Source of the DNA: Amyelois transitella
Lineage: Eukaryota; Arthropoda; Insecta; Lepidoptera; Pyralidae
Assembly: GCF_032362555.1 (NCBI RefSeq)
Contig: NC_083523.1
Span: 4,935,501 to 4,999,500 of the forward strand
DNA length: 64,000 nucleotides
Direction of reading: 5' to 3'
Both the position numbers and the translations under genes were made by a program. Position 1 is the first letter of the stretch, and each line of letters starts with the position of its first letter. The notes under the pieces were generated by a model, which searched no databases, was not told the DNA's origin, and saw nothing but the letters and a program-made list of their open reading frames with translations. Shown here piece by piece: positions 24,366-35,900 of this stretch.

Positions 24366-25572
24366 CTACAAGCCACAAGTACGATGCACTTGCCTCTTGT
24401 TTGAAGAGGCTTCAGAAAACACGAGCTTCATAATTACTACTTGAATTTGCCATGCGTTAATTTGTTTATCTAATCGCTACTATGCATGTTTGAAAGGAAA
24501 TTTTGCTTCTGTAAGTAGAGGTACATAATTAATCCTACGGTATGACCAGTTTCAGCCATTTATACCTAAGCTGTTGCCCAGTTGTTGCTACCCAGGACCT
24601 TATCCGATTAAACATAGCGACATTTAGGTTTTTCCCAATTAGTTAATTATTAAATTAGTAGGTATTTCCATTTCATAAAAAAATGGTTGGGTACAGCAGT
24701 TTTGCCGTGAATTAAACCGTAACAGATATACTTACTGACAATTCGTTTAAAATTGTATCCCAGTTGTTAACTAACAAACAAGACATAAGAAATATATTCA
24801 CTATAGATACCTGTAATATAACTTGTTTGTAACAGTTTAATAGGAAAACTCCATATCATCCCTTGAACATATTAAAGTCGTAGGACTCTCTAAAGAACAG
24901 TAAATGCATAAAGTCCGGTAGCTAAGCTTTATAACCTTGCCAATAATCATTTCAGAGCCCTAGTGGGTCATATAGAATACCTAATATACCATTTCCGTAT
25001 CGTAGTTGTATTAAAAGTGATATGTATACTTTTCTATATGGTCCGTCCACTGTTACACATGCATGCTACTTTTGTACCTTTCGCAAGCCTCGTAATTCAC
25101 ATTTGAGCCTAAAAAGTATGATGAAGGAAAGAGGTTTGATTTTCATGTATAAAAATAATTATGTGCATCCACATACATTACAGCATTATACGAAGTAGAG
25201 CGACATTCAAAAGACAGGTGGTTAACGGCTTTGACAACAAAGCTTTTATCTATCTTTTACCTTCATAAAACACAAATTTTCGCCAACAGTGAGAGAAAAG
25301 TTTGAATTTGAATTTGAAAAGACGTGACACACACGGAAATTAAAATTGCGATTACACGAAAAAAATACAAACGTCAACGTCATGGGCACGGCATTGTCAC
25401 TAGTCTGTCAATGTCAAGTTATTGTAAAACATGTGTCAACTGTCCAACATTTGATTTCGTTTTGTTTGGTTCAATTGAATGAAATCAAAATCCGTAACGG
25501 TTTTACCGGAGGTTGACTTAATTTTGTTTTTATTTGTGTTATTGATATTTTATACAATCCACATTAAATTGT

Positions 25573-28247
25573 ATGAATATGACAATGAAGAACGAAGTCT
25601 TGGAACTTGAAACTAAAATAATTAATCATGAGGCATATGGACAATCGTTAGTACACTATTACTTTATATTCATGTATCTTTATTATCTCATTAAATTTTG
25701 ATGAAAGATGAATAATTTTAGAATACTTATAAATAAATTATCCTTGGTTAAACTGGTCCATTCTATATCATAGTACTTCTAATTGTTACCTTAAAATATA
25801 TTGTCTTTCAGATACAAATGGTCTCCCAGAGATTTTGAGCTGGGTTCGGCTCTAGGACAAGGAAAATTTGGTCATGTTCATGTTGCAAGAGAAAAAAAGA
25901 CTGGGTTTCTGGTTGCGATCAAGACATTATTTAAGTCTCAGATTGTGAAATCAAGATGTGAACGACAAGTAATGAGAGAGATTGAGATACAGTCCCACTT
26001 AAAGTAAGTATTTACTTGTCTTAAGTTTCATATTGTACATATGCTAAATTATAAAAAGTATGTTAAAATAAATACAGAATTTTCATCATCCTTTCATGCC
26101 AGTCAGCAATAAATTATAGTTTCAGCCTGCTACTTGTCTTCCCTTGAACTTGGGATTCTCTTTAAGGTGGATTTTGGATTCTCAATTTAGTCATCCAGTT
26201 AAAGATGTTGTTAAGGTACTATGACTGTCGACTTTGTATAACCTATATGAGATGTGATATGTGAGCTAGTCCTATATACATACATATAGTCATGTCTATA
26301 TACCTTGTGAGGCAAACAGAGCCAACAGTCTTCAAAGACTGAAATCCTCATTCAGCTGTATGGCTTTATAATAGAAATGAATTTCAAATAGTGAATGGCT
26401 AACCCATTGCCTAAAAGAGGAAAGACTATACCTTAGTCGCCTTTTTCAACATCCATTTCTTTCCTATTTGTATTGTAATTTTGCACAAAAAATATTTCAT
26501 TTGGCTTCTACATTTTTTTTAATGTGAGGCTCAGTGATTGAGGATAGTGACATAACATCAACAAATTTTTTACCCTGTTCTTAACATGGTTTCAGGCATC
26601 CAAACATTCTACGTTTGCTGACGTGGTTCCATGATGAAAGACGCATCTACCTTGTAGTTGAGTTTGCGGCTGGCGGAGAGCTGTACAAACATCTCACCAA
26701 CTCTCCCAAAGGCAGGTTTCCAGAGGCTAAGGCAGCAAAGTATATTTATCAGGTATAAAGTTTACTAAGTATGAATGTTTTAAAGAAAGCAATGGCACTG
26801 ATTTACATGTAAAATTAAATCTGGCCAAATGCTCATGTGAATAGTGCAAGTTTCCCATTCAATTCAAATTGTGCTAACGCTTAGCTTATAACTTTAAACA
26901 CCCATAAAATTATTACATACTCAGTATTGTTTTATAACTAGTGAAAAAATTAGTTAATCACCTGCTATAGACTACTGAAATAGCTGGCTTTACTACCTGA
27001 GAGATTATAAAACGGAAATAATAATGTATTGCAGGTAGCAGATGCAGTGGAATACTGCCATCAGCACCACGTAATGCATCGTGACATCAAACCAGAGAAC
27101 ATCCTGGTTGCCTTCAGTGGAGACCTCAAACTCGCAGACTTCGGCTGGTCTGTGCATGCGCCTTCAGAAAGGTACATAGCATAGGATTAATACTTACTTG
27201 TTTCTATTTTACAATAGAAGTAACAACCTTGATGTTTTCAACTTGATTGGTCTGGTATAACCAGGATTTAAGTATGCTGATGATCACATTTATAAAATTG
27301 TACTTAATAAATGGTTCAAAAAAGTAAAATAAGAAATATTACGCCTAGTGCTTTTTGGATAGGTTTAACTTTATCATTATCCGGCCATACAGCGAGTGTG
27401 GTCATTCAGTTTTTCAGGGCTTGTCTGTTTCTACCCTTTTAGGGATATGAAACTGATTATATGTATGTGATCTTAAAAATATTGGAAGTTTCAATTATTT
27501 TTAAGTGGAGTAATCCCAATTCAAGGTAATATGAAAAATTTACAAAACTAAAACAAAATTGTAATGTTAATTTACAGGCGTAAAACAATGTGTGGCACAC
27601 TAGATTATCTCCCGCCAGAAATGATAAAACGCGAGGTGTACGACGTGTCAGTAGACCAGTGGTGCATCGGGGTCCTACTGTATGAGTTTCTGGTAGGAAA
27701 GCCCCCCTTTGAGAGTGAAGGCCAAGATAAAACTTACAACAGAATTCTAACATTGGACATGGTCTATCCTGAGTATGTTCCAGAAGGTGCTAAAGACCTC
27801 ATTTCCAAGGTAAATACAATATTTATTACTCCTGATTTTACACATTACTAGCCAAAGGTCCTGTCAAGAGAAGCCTAAACTGACGAACTTGCATGATAAG
27901 AGTTATAAATATGAAGGAGACCGGGTTGCGCCTATGACCATAATACTCTTCAACCTTAAATTTATTTGTACTGGTCCATTGTCTACTTGATATAATCAAA
28001 TAAGAATTGAATGTTTTTGGTACATTATGTTGTGCCTGTGTTATAAATTTTCCATCCCTGTCTACCTAAAATAAATGTAAAGCATGTGAAATATGGATGA
28101 TCAATTAGAATTGTTATTCATATTTTATTTTGTTTGTTGCAGCTTTTAAAACCAGCCAGCAAAGAAAGGTTGCCTTTGTCTGAAGTGAAGAAACATTATT
28201 GGGTGAAACAGTTTTATAACAATGGATTAGCAAAAGGAGACTCATAG
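25573..28247 (+). CDS. AurB: Aurora kinase, B type, 298 aa, six exons
   Basis: Serine/threonine kinase of the chromosomal passenger complex, acting at centromeres and the spindle midzone in mitosis. Exons 25573-25646, 25812-26003, 26596-26752, 27035-27171, 27578-27809 and 28143-28247 join with all frames preserved (897 bases). The glycine loop GQGKFG is at residues 40-45, VAIK Lys62, MHRDIKPEN with Asp158, DFG at 176-178, activation loop [16 protein letters not shown] with Thr190, then APE-equivalent PPE. The RRKTMCGT loop and a short 25-residue N-terminus favour Aurora B over Aurora A; the family assignment is firm, the B subtype likely. The first exon is predicted from its ATG, donor GTTAGT and matching phase. 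It lies tail to tail with the isomerase gene 583 bases away. Intron 2 holds a SINE-S copy. Confidence 0.93.
26275..26465 (-). mobile_element. SINE-S copy in Aurora kinase intron 2
   Basis: From 'catacatatagtcatgtcta' to 'cttagtcgcctttttcaaca'. Opposite in sense to the host gene. Confidence 0.65.
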
Positions 28248-28749
28248 TAAATCTAGTTAGTACAAGTATTATGTTAGTATTGCCTATTATTAATTATACC
28301 AATTAAATATAACATTTCAATTTATTTTTGTAAGAAGTTATAATACATTCGATATACGAATAATCTATTTTTTTATTATACTCCATTAGCGTTTGTCTAG
28401 GAGACCTGAGAAAAATACATTATTGACCAAGATTGAGACCAAAATAATACCAAATGTTGCCTAACTTCTATCTAAAAACGATCAAGTGCATGTCAGGCCA
28501 TACGCATTGCAAGGTTCCGTAGTTGCGACTCACTCTCACAAGTGTCTAAATATGAGCCTATATATTTAAAAATAAATTTAGTTTTATGTACTTGTTTTAC
28601 GTATTAAACTATCAACTAATTTTCGTCCAAATTTGTATGAAATTTCACTTTTCCGAATACATTTTATAAGATGGTCGCCCGGATGGGTTAGTGGGAAATA
28701 AATATAACCCCCACTTGTATGGGGAGCTACCCTTAAAAACATACAACAG

Positions 28750-28755
28750 TTTATT
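28750..28755 (-). promoter_or_regulatory. Polyadenylation signal of the isomerase gene
   Basis: AATAAA on the minus strand, about 75 bases past the stop codon of the hydroxypyruvate isomerase gene. The position fits, but transcript evidence would be needed to confirm use. Confidence 0.5.
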
Positions 28756-28829
28756 TTTCATTTCTATAAAATTAAGATAAATAAAAAAACAACATGTCCT
28801 TTAAAACTCGAAATAAGAGCCAATAAGTA

Positions 28830-30802
28830 TCACAAGCTGTAACCATAATTTTTAATCCATTTTAGACCCTCTTTCAAGTCGCCTTTAGGTATGTACTCGA
28901 GTCCCACCCAACCCTTATAGCCGAAGTCCTGCAACAGTTTCAGTACATACTGGTAATTGATTTCGCCAGGAGTATCCGGCTCGTGGCGATTTGGCACTTG
29001 TGCTATCTGAAAAAAAAATCGCGTTCTAATAGTTATCATAAAATCTCAAACTTGTGGATATAAGTGTAGCATTTGTTGTAAAATATTTCTATTTTAATGA
29101 CGTAACAGGTTCTTACTTCTGAAATTACTTGAACTTCAGCTTCAAGGTCATGGTCATAGGCAGACCACGGATTCATTCCCAGAAAGCGACAATCGGAACC
29201 ATATAAATCGGAAATAAGACAATAGAAATTACATTTGATACTTATGTTATTCGAATGTCTATTTTATCTATGTGCCAAGTTTCGTCAATATCCGTCCAGT
29301 AGTTTGTAAGTTTATTCATTGCATTACAATCAAACCCAACCTTTTTATAATGTTAATATGGATACGTGCCGCGATCAAATGCCACCAGATTATTTAATAT
29401 CTGTGGTTATAATTTACCTGCACATGTCCGACGTAGGGCATAAATAATTTTATGTTATGATAGAGGTCCCCATGAATATGCTGTAGATGGAAAATGTCCA
29501 ATAGTAACTTCAAGTTCGGACTATTGATCTTCTTTATTATTTCCACAGCTGTAAATGAAAATCATAGTGTGATGACAACCCAATTAGCACAGTGGGAAAG
29601 TCAATCAAGAAAATATCCCAGGTTCGATCCCACTCGGGGTCTAGATAGAAAATTATCTTTTTCAGATTGACCAGGCACTTTCATCTTGATCTGCTTATTA
29701 TGATGTTTATTGTTTTAGTACCTGTCTCATTACACAAGTCCCTTAAAGTAGTTAATTTATCTCTAAAGATAAGAAACTAGCCTCACAAAAATTTATTTGA
29801 ACTATTTTTTCCAACTAATTGCATAGGCTAAATATAAAGACACCTAATGAAATTATCTTACCTTTAAAGAAGTCATTCAAATAGTATTTTGGCCAGGCAT
29901 ATTGACAAACTGGTTCAATAACTCCCATTAGATTATATTTACCAAGTTCTGCCGCGGCATATCTTAAATTTTTTTCGTAAGTGTTCCAATTTTCTAAACT
30001 CTTGCTTACTACTTGTCCTGCCATAATATGCACTATTTGCGCATCTAATGCTGTTGCATACTCTATGGTTTCTCTCAAAATATCCTTAAAAACAGATTCT
30101 TTGCCAGGTATTGCTGTTACTCCTAATTCTCCTTTTGAAACGTCCCCTAAAATACAAAACACATATTACGTAGGGAACTGAATAAATTTATTCGATAGAT
30201 TAGTGGTCAGTGGTAGTTGCACCGGTCAAGATGAAAATCTTTGGGGAAAGTCTGTACACTAAAGAAAGGGCTATAAAATCATCCCAGAGATTTCTGAACT
30301 TTACATTTTCCGCCATAATAAAAATCACAAAGACAGCCTGGAGAGTCAAATACGCATTTACAAACGGTGTCTTGTTCATACATACATATATATGTATAAA
30401 CTTGTAACTGGCCGATAGGTACTTATCTGTGACTTAAAAATATGTACTTGAAAGATATTGTCGAAAAATCGATTCGTGGATCTTTATTTTACCAACAGAA
30501 ACCAAAAATTTAATTTGCTCCAATGTGTTTGCCTTGGTTGGCCTTGACCAAATGGGCAATAGAGGGGTCAACATTTTTCGACCAGACAAAGTAAGTCGTG
30601 GAAATTTGGTACCTGTCTTAAGATTTAGCATAACAAGCTGAAGCCCAGAATTCTCCTTAATCTGTTTGACCTCACTCACAGTATGACCCATCGGGAACCT
30701 CGACTCCACAGCTTTGAACCCAACCTCCTTTGCTAGGGCATAACGCTCGGCCATTGTTGACTCTTTAGGGAACATGAAGAAAAGATTCGCACAAAACTTC
30801 AT
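28830..30802 (-). CDS. HYI: Putative hydroxypyruvate isomerase, 260 aa, four exons
   Basis: Predicted to interconvert hydroxypyruvate and tartronate semialdehyde; the animal enzymes are assigned by homology (Drosophila Gip). Exons on the minus strand: 30802-30613, 30146-29862, 29548-29418 and 29006-28830, 783 bases in all, joined without frame break through GT..AG borders (the first donor is GTACCA). The protein is a single xylose-isomerase-like TIM barrel of the normal length. It starts MKFCANLFFMF, with no signal peptide. Metal-binding glutamates are placed at Glu141 (MGVIEP) and Glu239 (GLEYIP). The strongly conserved segment around AQVPNRHEPDTPGE is intact. Intron 2 carries a tRNA-derived SINE and intron 3 a Helitron-like fragment. 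It shares orientation with the shade gene upstream of it but is clearly a separate transcription unit. Confidence 0.93.
29225..29358 (-). mobile_element. Helitron-like 5' fragment in isomerase intron 3
   Basis: On the minus strand it starts TCCATATTAACATTATAAA and continues with 'aaactactggacggat' and 'gacgaaacttggca', a pattern shared with other TC-starting repeats here (40386-40587). The CTAG end is missing. Confidence 0.4.
29576..29710 (+). mobile_element. tRNA-derived SINE in isomerase intron 2
   Basis: A-box-like TAGCACAGTGG at 29585-29595 and B box GGTTCGATCCC at 29621-29631, 36 bases apart, followed by a non-tRNA body. It is opposite in sense to the host gene. Confidence 0.6.
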
Positions 30803-30973
30803 GACTGCACTTACTGATACCTTGTTGACTTCTCAATAAACTAGGCTGGTTTTATAGCCCCGTTTTTAAGTGGTCGCTATAATAAGCTCATGTATAATTT
30901 TTATGTGACAATAATTGTCACGTATTTCATATAAAAAATTTAACTATTCGTAACCTATATCTGACATAAATAA

Positions 30974-31275
30974 ATGAATTACGAATTTAGTACGAATTAC
31001 TTCAAATCACAGATGGGTGTAACGTTACTCGATCGAGTTCAAAAAAAATACGTCCGTGCTAGCTTTATAGTGAGACCAATCCCGGACATTCTGGTGGAGA
31101 ACAGCCTCAGATATGGCCACGTCATACAGCGACCAACTGATCACATGACAAAAAAAGTATAGGAGATGAGAATGTAAAAGACGCCCAATTACCACCTGAG
31201 AAGACCCAGGACGGAATATCCTGGCGAAGCCATATTAAGAGAGCTGACCCCGAGACGACGGGATAAAGGCTAGGA
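30974..31275 (+). mobile_element. 3' fragment of a second LINE family
   Basis: A conceptual frame contains YGHVIQRPTDHMTKKV (31108-31159), which resembles the WYGHV.R....K.V block near the C-terminus of non-LTR reverse transcriptases. About 50 bases on, in another frame, comes SWRSHIKRADPETTG followed by a stop and 'ggctaggaagaagaag', the usual ending of such elements. The frame change marks it as a decayed 5'-truncated copy. It is different from the family at 17740. Confidence 0.6.
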
Positions 31276-31279
31276 AGAA

Positions 31280-32943
31280 GAAGAGTACGAATTAATTCAA
31301 AATTTTAGCACCTGATGACTTGAACATTTTATAAGTCATAATAGGTATAGGTAATTAATTTATTTTTAAGACAACTTAATAGCGCAACAACACTAATAGA
31401 AAAATAAACTTAGAAGAGTTAATATAATATATGTACCTACTCATATCATAACCTACATCCGCTCGCGTAAATCTAAAACCAGCTGAAAAACGTTTACATA
31501 GTACTTTTAAGTCATACTAATTAAGTTCATAAGTATACATAACAAAAATTTGTCGATTTCCTAAATAGGGATTTTGTTAGAAAGACATCTTAATAGTAAG
31601 AAGTTTTACTACATGGGCGATAAGCTAGCTAGGCAGATTGCTCATAAGACCTTTCGCTTTGTTTGATGTTTTGCTACTTAGACTTTCTGATCGGGATTTT
31701 TATACACGTTAATGGGATATACCTACCAGGGGAGGTTATTAAAAATCTTCTTATAGGGATTTTTCTCTATAATTGAACGACTTTGAAGTAGGTAGGTATA
31801 ACATAAAAAGAAAGTTTATGCTGTAATTATTTATTGTATCCGATTAATGTTTATCCTGTATGATATTTTTTTAATATACATAAACTGGTGTATGCATTGA
31901 ATATGTTAAATCACAATAACAAATAAACAAAAAATAACAAGAAGGACACTGTCGTAAATCCTTTGTCTTTATAATTTGCAAAAATTAATGAAATTATTCT
32001 TACACAGCTTAATCTATAATTTAAAAAAAACGTAGAGGCCGAAGTCTGTACATAAAATATCTTAGCTGTCGTATCATGTTTAAAATACATCGGAATGAGC
32101 GTTTTTTTTTTAAATAGTTCTATCTCTAAAATACTTCTGCAAACAAAATAAATGTTCTCGAAACTTTATAAACCTTGATTATCTCAAACTCTTACATATC
32201 TCGATGATAAAAAAAAGTCGATTGCCACTATGGATCAGCCATGGAATTCGTGAAAATAAAGGACTTATTTATTATGACTCTAGTTAGGACATTGTTGCTG
32301 ATTCTACCCATGAAAGTTAATATACAGTGCCCGTTAAACTTGGCTGAATTCAGAGGTTCTAAATGATATTGCACTTGACTTCTGAATTTAGTCAAATTGA
32401 ACATGCACTGGTCTTTGCACTGCTGGGTCCTTTGCCTATTGATAAATTTCAGAGCGTTTATAAACTTAAACGAAAACATATTATAAATGCTGACAAAACA
32501 AATGCACGTCCTGGCAAACGCAGTCTTATAAACAAGAGGTATTTGTGGTTTATAACATTATATAAATATGATTTTTGATATTAACACAGCCATATTTATT
32601 TTTATAAAACTAGTAAGTATTATACAATGTCTTAATTAATTTGCGGACAATTCTTAAATCTAAAAGAAATGGGGTGTATTTGAGCAGAATGTGGAAATAC
32701 CCTGTACTGTACCTCGTGTTACTTAATCATACGAACAGACAATGGCATCCAAATTTAAATTTTTTTATCTAGCGCAAATACAAAAAAAAAACTTTTACAA
32801 TATAAAACTAGATTTAACTTACTAATTTAAAAGTCTCATGCCAATAAGTAAAATGTCTAAAAATCTATCCGTCTTATTTCCATTTGATCAATTCTCAAGC
32901 GACGGATCGGAATTTTAAAAAAATAAGACATTCAGAGTCCAGT
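31280..32943. other. Intergenic space between the isomerase and shade genes
   Basis: AT-rich and without a supportable gene. The 3' UTR of shade should lie at its right side; a minus-strand AATAAA near 32597 is one possible end. Confidence 0.4.
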
Positions 32944-35900
32944 CTACCATTCGACCAGTCTAAGAGACACGGGAGACTTGGGAGACAGAAGGAAATCAAA
33001 CTGAATGTCCAGTTCACCGTCGAATTCCACTCGCCATCGCTGCAAGATCTGAAAAAGATTTAAATTGATAATTAACATTCTTTGAACAATGTGGTATCGA
33101 GAATCCACTATTTTTCATCACATCTATTTTTCTTTTATTCTATTACCTATATCACATCCTGACGGAGGAAGCACTACGTTTCATCTTATTTTACTTTAGC
33201 GATGTCAACCAGAACGGCTGGACCAGACTTAGATGTTGAAAACCGGAAGAAATAGAAAGAAATGTCAAAATGCGGACAACCTACCCCGAACTTTATTGGT
33301 TACCACTATTACCACAATAGACGGTAATATCATTTATATGCCGTCAGTATTTTCAGTTTTAAATGCGACCAATTAAAAAAACATCAGAAATCTACTGTAT
33401 ACAGACATACGATTTATTACCTCTGTGTAGACAGAGCCAAACACTCTTGCAAAGACTGAGGCCATGGTCAGACATATACTCGATAGCAAAAAAATTACCT
33501 TAGCTAACAATAAATGCAGTTCTAACTCGACGAATCGCTTCCCGGGGCACATACGGCGTCCGCGACCGAAAGGAGCGACTAAAGAAGCCGCGTGCGGCTC
33601 TCGGCATTCCAGCCATCTCTCCGGGAGGTACTCCTGCGCACGCCAAAAGTTCTCCTCGCGTCGACACGCTGCACCTGTGTGGGCTAACACGAAGGTCTGG
33701 AAACAAATAGTAAATCTTTAAATAATACTTGGGGTGTGTACAATGCTTTGAAAGTTTGAAATTGTTTTTGTGAGATAAGATGGTTTCATACCGAAGCAAA
33801 GCCTCAGAAAAACACTAAATATGTACTAACAAAGGTTTTAAAGATTTGTTCAAATTACCCCGGCTGGCAATTTATGTCCAGATATAGTCATCGGCGCCTC
33901 CAAAAGTCTGGCAAGAAACGGTGCGGTGGGAAGCAGCCGGAAGGCTTCATTGGTTGCTGCCTTCACGGCTGGAGCAGCTGCCATCTCCTCAGCCTTCAAG
34001 ACTCCACAAACTGGCAATTCCGACCGGATTTTCTGCTGCCAGTCTGGTCGCCCGCTCAACAGGTAGAGAAGAAAGACTAAGCTGTTCGCCAACTGTGAAA
34101 GGATACGATCGTCGAATGCCTATTAAAAAAAACTACACTAGTCAAATGATTCGTCTAGTCGCTAATTTTGGCTACTAATGTTCGAAACCAGTTATTGAAC
34201 AAAACTACTGAAGTTCTAAGCTTCTGTCGTAGAATTAATATGAACGCAAGTAAGTGGACCAGAAAGCTAAATTATCGAAATTCAAAATCGTAAAGAAAAG
34301 TCAAAAATTTGCCACATAATTGGTGAAAAATTCGGAAAAAGTTCTTGTAGTTTTTAGCAAAAATTTATCGTTCGAGGTCATAACTTCCGCAGACAATATT
34401 TACTTAGGAGACGTAATTTTACTTCAGTATGTGTAAGTAACTTACAGTTTCAATACCAGCTGTTATGAAGTCTATAACTGCGGCTTTCTTGTCTCGCATG
34501 TCGAGAGCGGGATTCTCCAAAATTTTCAAGAAAATCTCCTGCATGCCGTCATCCTGCGATGAGCCACAAGTACGGGACTTCGCTTCTTCCATTAAATCCG
34601 ATACTATCCTGTCGACAATTATTGTTGATGTAGCATTTCGATCGGATATAGGTACATATCTGCAAAACATTATTTCGATACGACATAAGATATTCTCAAG
34701 TATTTTTTTATAAATATAGCATATTTTCACACATATAACCCACAAGCATACTATAAGTTATTTACTCTAACGAAAGTCATAGTTTGGGCCAAAGTGTGAG
34801 CTAAAATCATATTAATTTTCCTTTATTTGAGAGGGTTTTGCCATCGACTATCCTTTTATAATACCATAATCGCCAAGAAATGTATAAAGTAAAACTAATC
34901 TTATTTCAAAATCATTACTTAACCGCTGCGTACCCTACACGACTCACGTGTGTATGGTCTCCTCGCTCCAAACGAAGGTACGGTAGAGGCGAGTGGGCGC
35001 GAACTTCCACAGCGGGGCTCCATAGTAGGAGTCTCTCTGGGCTCGGAAGTGGGCCTTCACCGCCGTCGCCAGGGTGGCTGCGCGGCCAGACATGCTGCGA
35101 TCGAGGAACCCCAGCCGAGTTCCCAGCATTAGGCCGCAGACCGCTAAAAAGACATTATTAAATTAATGTTAAAACAATGTTAAATCATGTGGAGAGGATG
35201 AATGAAAACAGGTTGACTAAGCAGATATACAAGGAGAGTGTGGAGGGAAAGGTCGGAGTGGGAAGACCTAGACGAACGTATCTTGATCAAATTAAGGACG
35301 TCCTGGTAAAGGGTCAGGTCAAAAGTACCCGAAACCGCCGAGCTTGCATGAAGAGAGTTATGAATGTGGATGAAGCGAAGGAAATATGCAGAGATCGTGG
35401 CAAGTGGAAAGAGGTAGTCTCTGCCTACCCCTCCGGGAAAAAGGCGTGATTTTATGTATGTTAAAACAATTAATGGTGCGGTGAGGCTAATGGGTGCGAA
35501 CTTCTATTAGAGAGGGTAGCGTAATAAGAATCTCTTTGGGCTCTGAAGTGGGCATTGACCGGCGAGGCCAGGATGCTAGAAAATTACTTACTCGTACATT
35601 ATATACATTAGATAAATAGATATTCTCTTACTACCCCGCACCAAATTCTCTCTCAGACAATGTTTTTTGTGGTTGCCTGAAAGAGCGATTGCATAAGCTA
35701 TTAGGCCGCCTTGTGTACATTATCTTAGCTTAGCAGGATAAGTATTTATGTAATATTTTTTGTACATTAAAGGGTTCTATTCTATTCACTCACTACATTA
35801 ATCGCATCTTTACCCTTGGAGAGGCAGTAGCCACAAAACTCGAATGCCACGTTTGGCTGGATGGAATTGCGAAAGAACCAGCAGGCTATAGAAAATTCAC

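Noticed and set aside
33464-35161. Several plus-strand ORFs over the P450 exons
   Set aside because: They lie opposite real minus-strand exons with P450 motifs and contain no motifs of their own.
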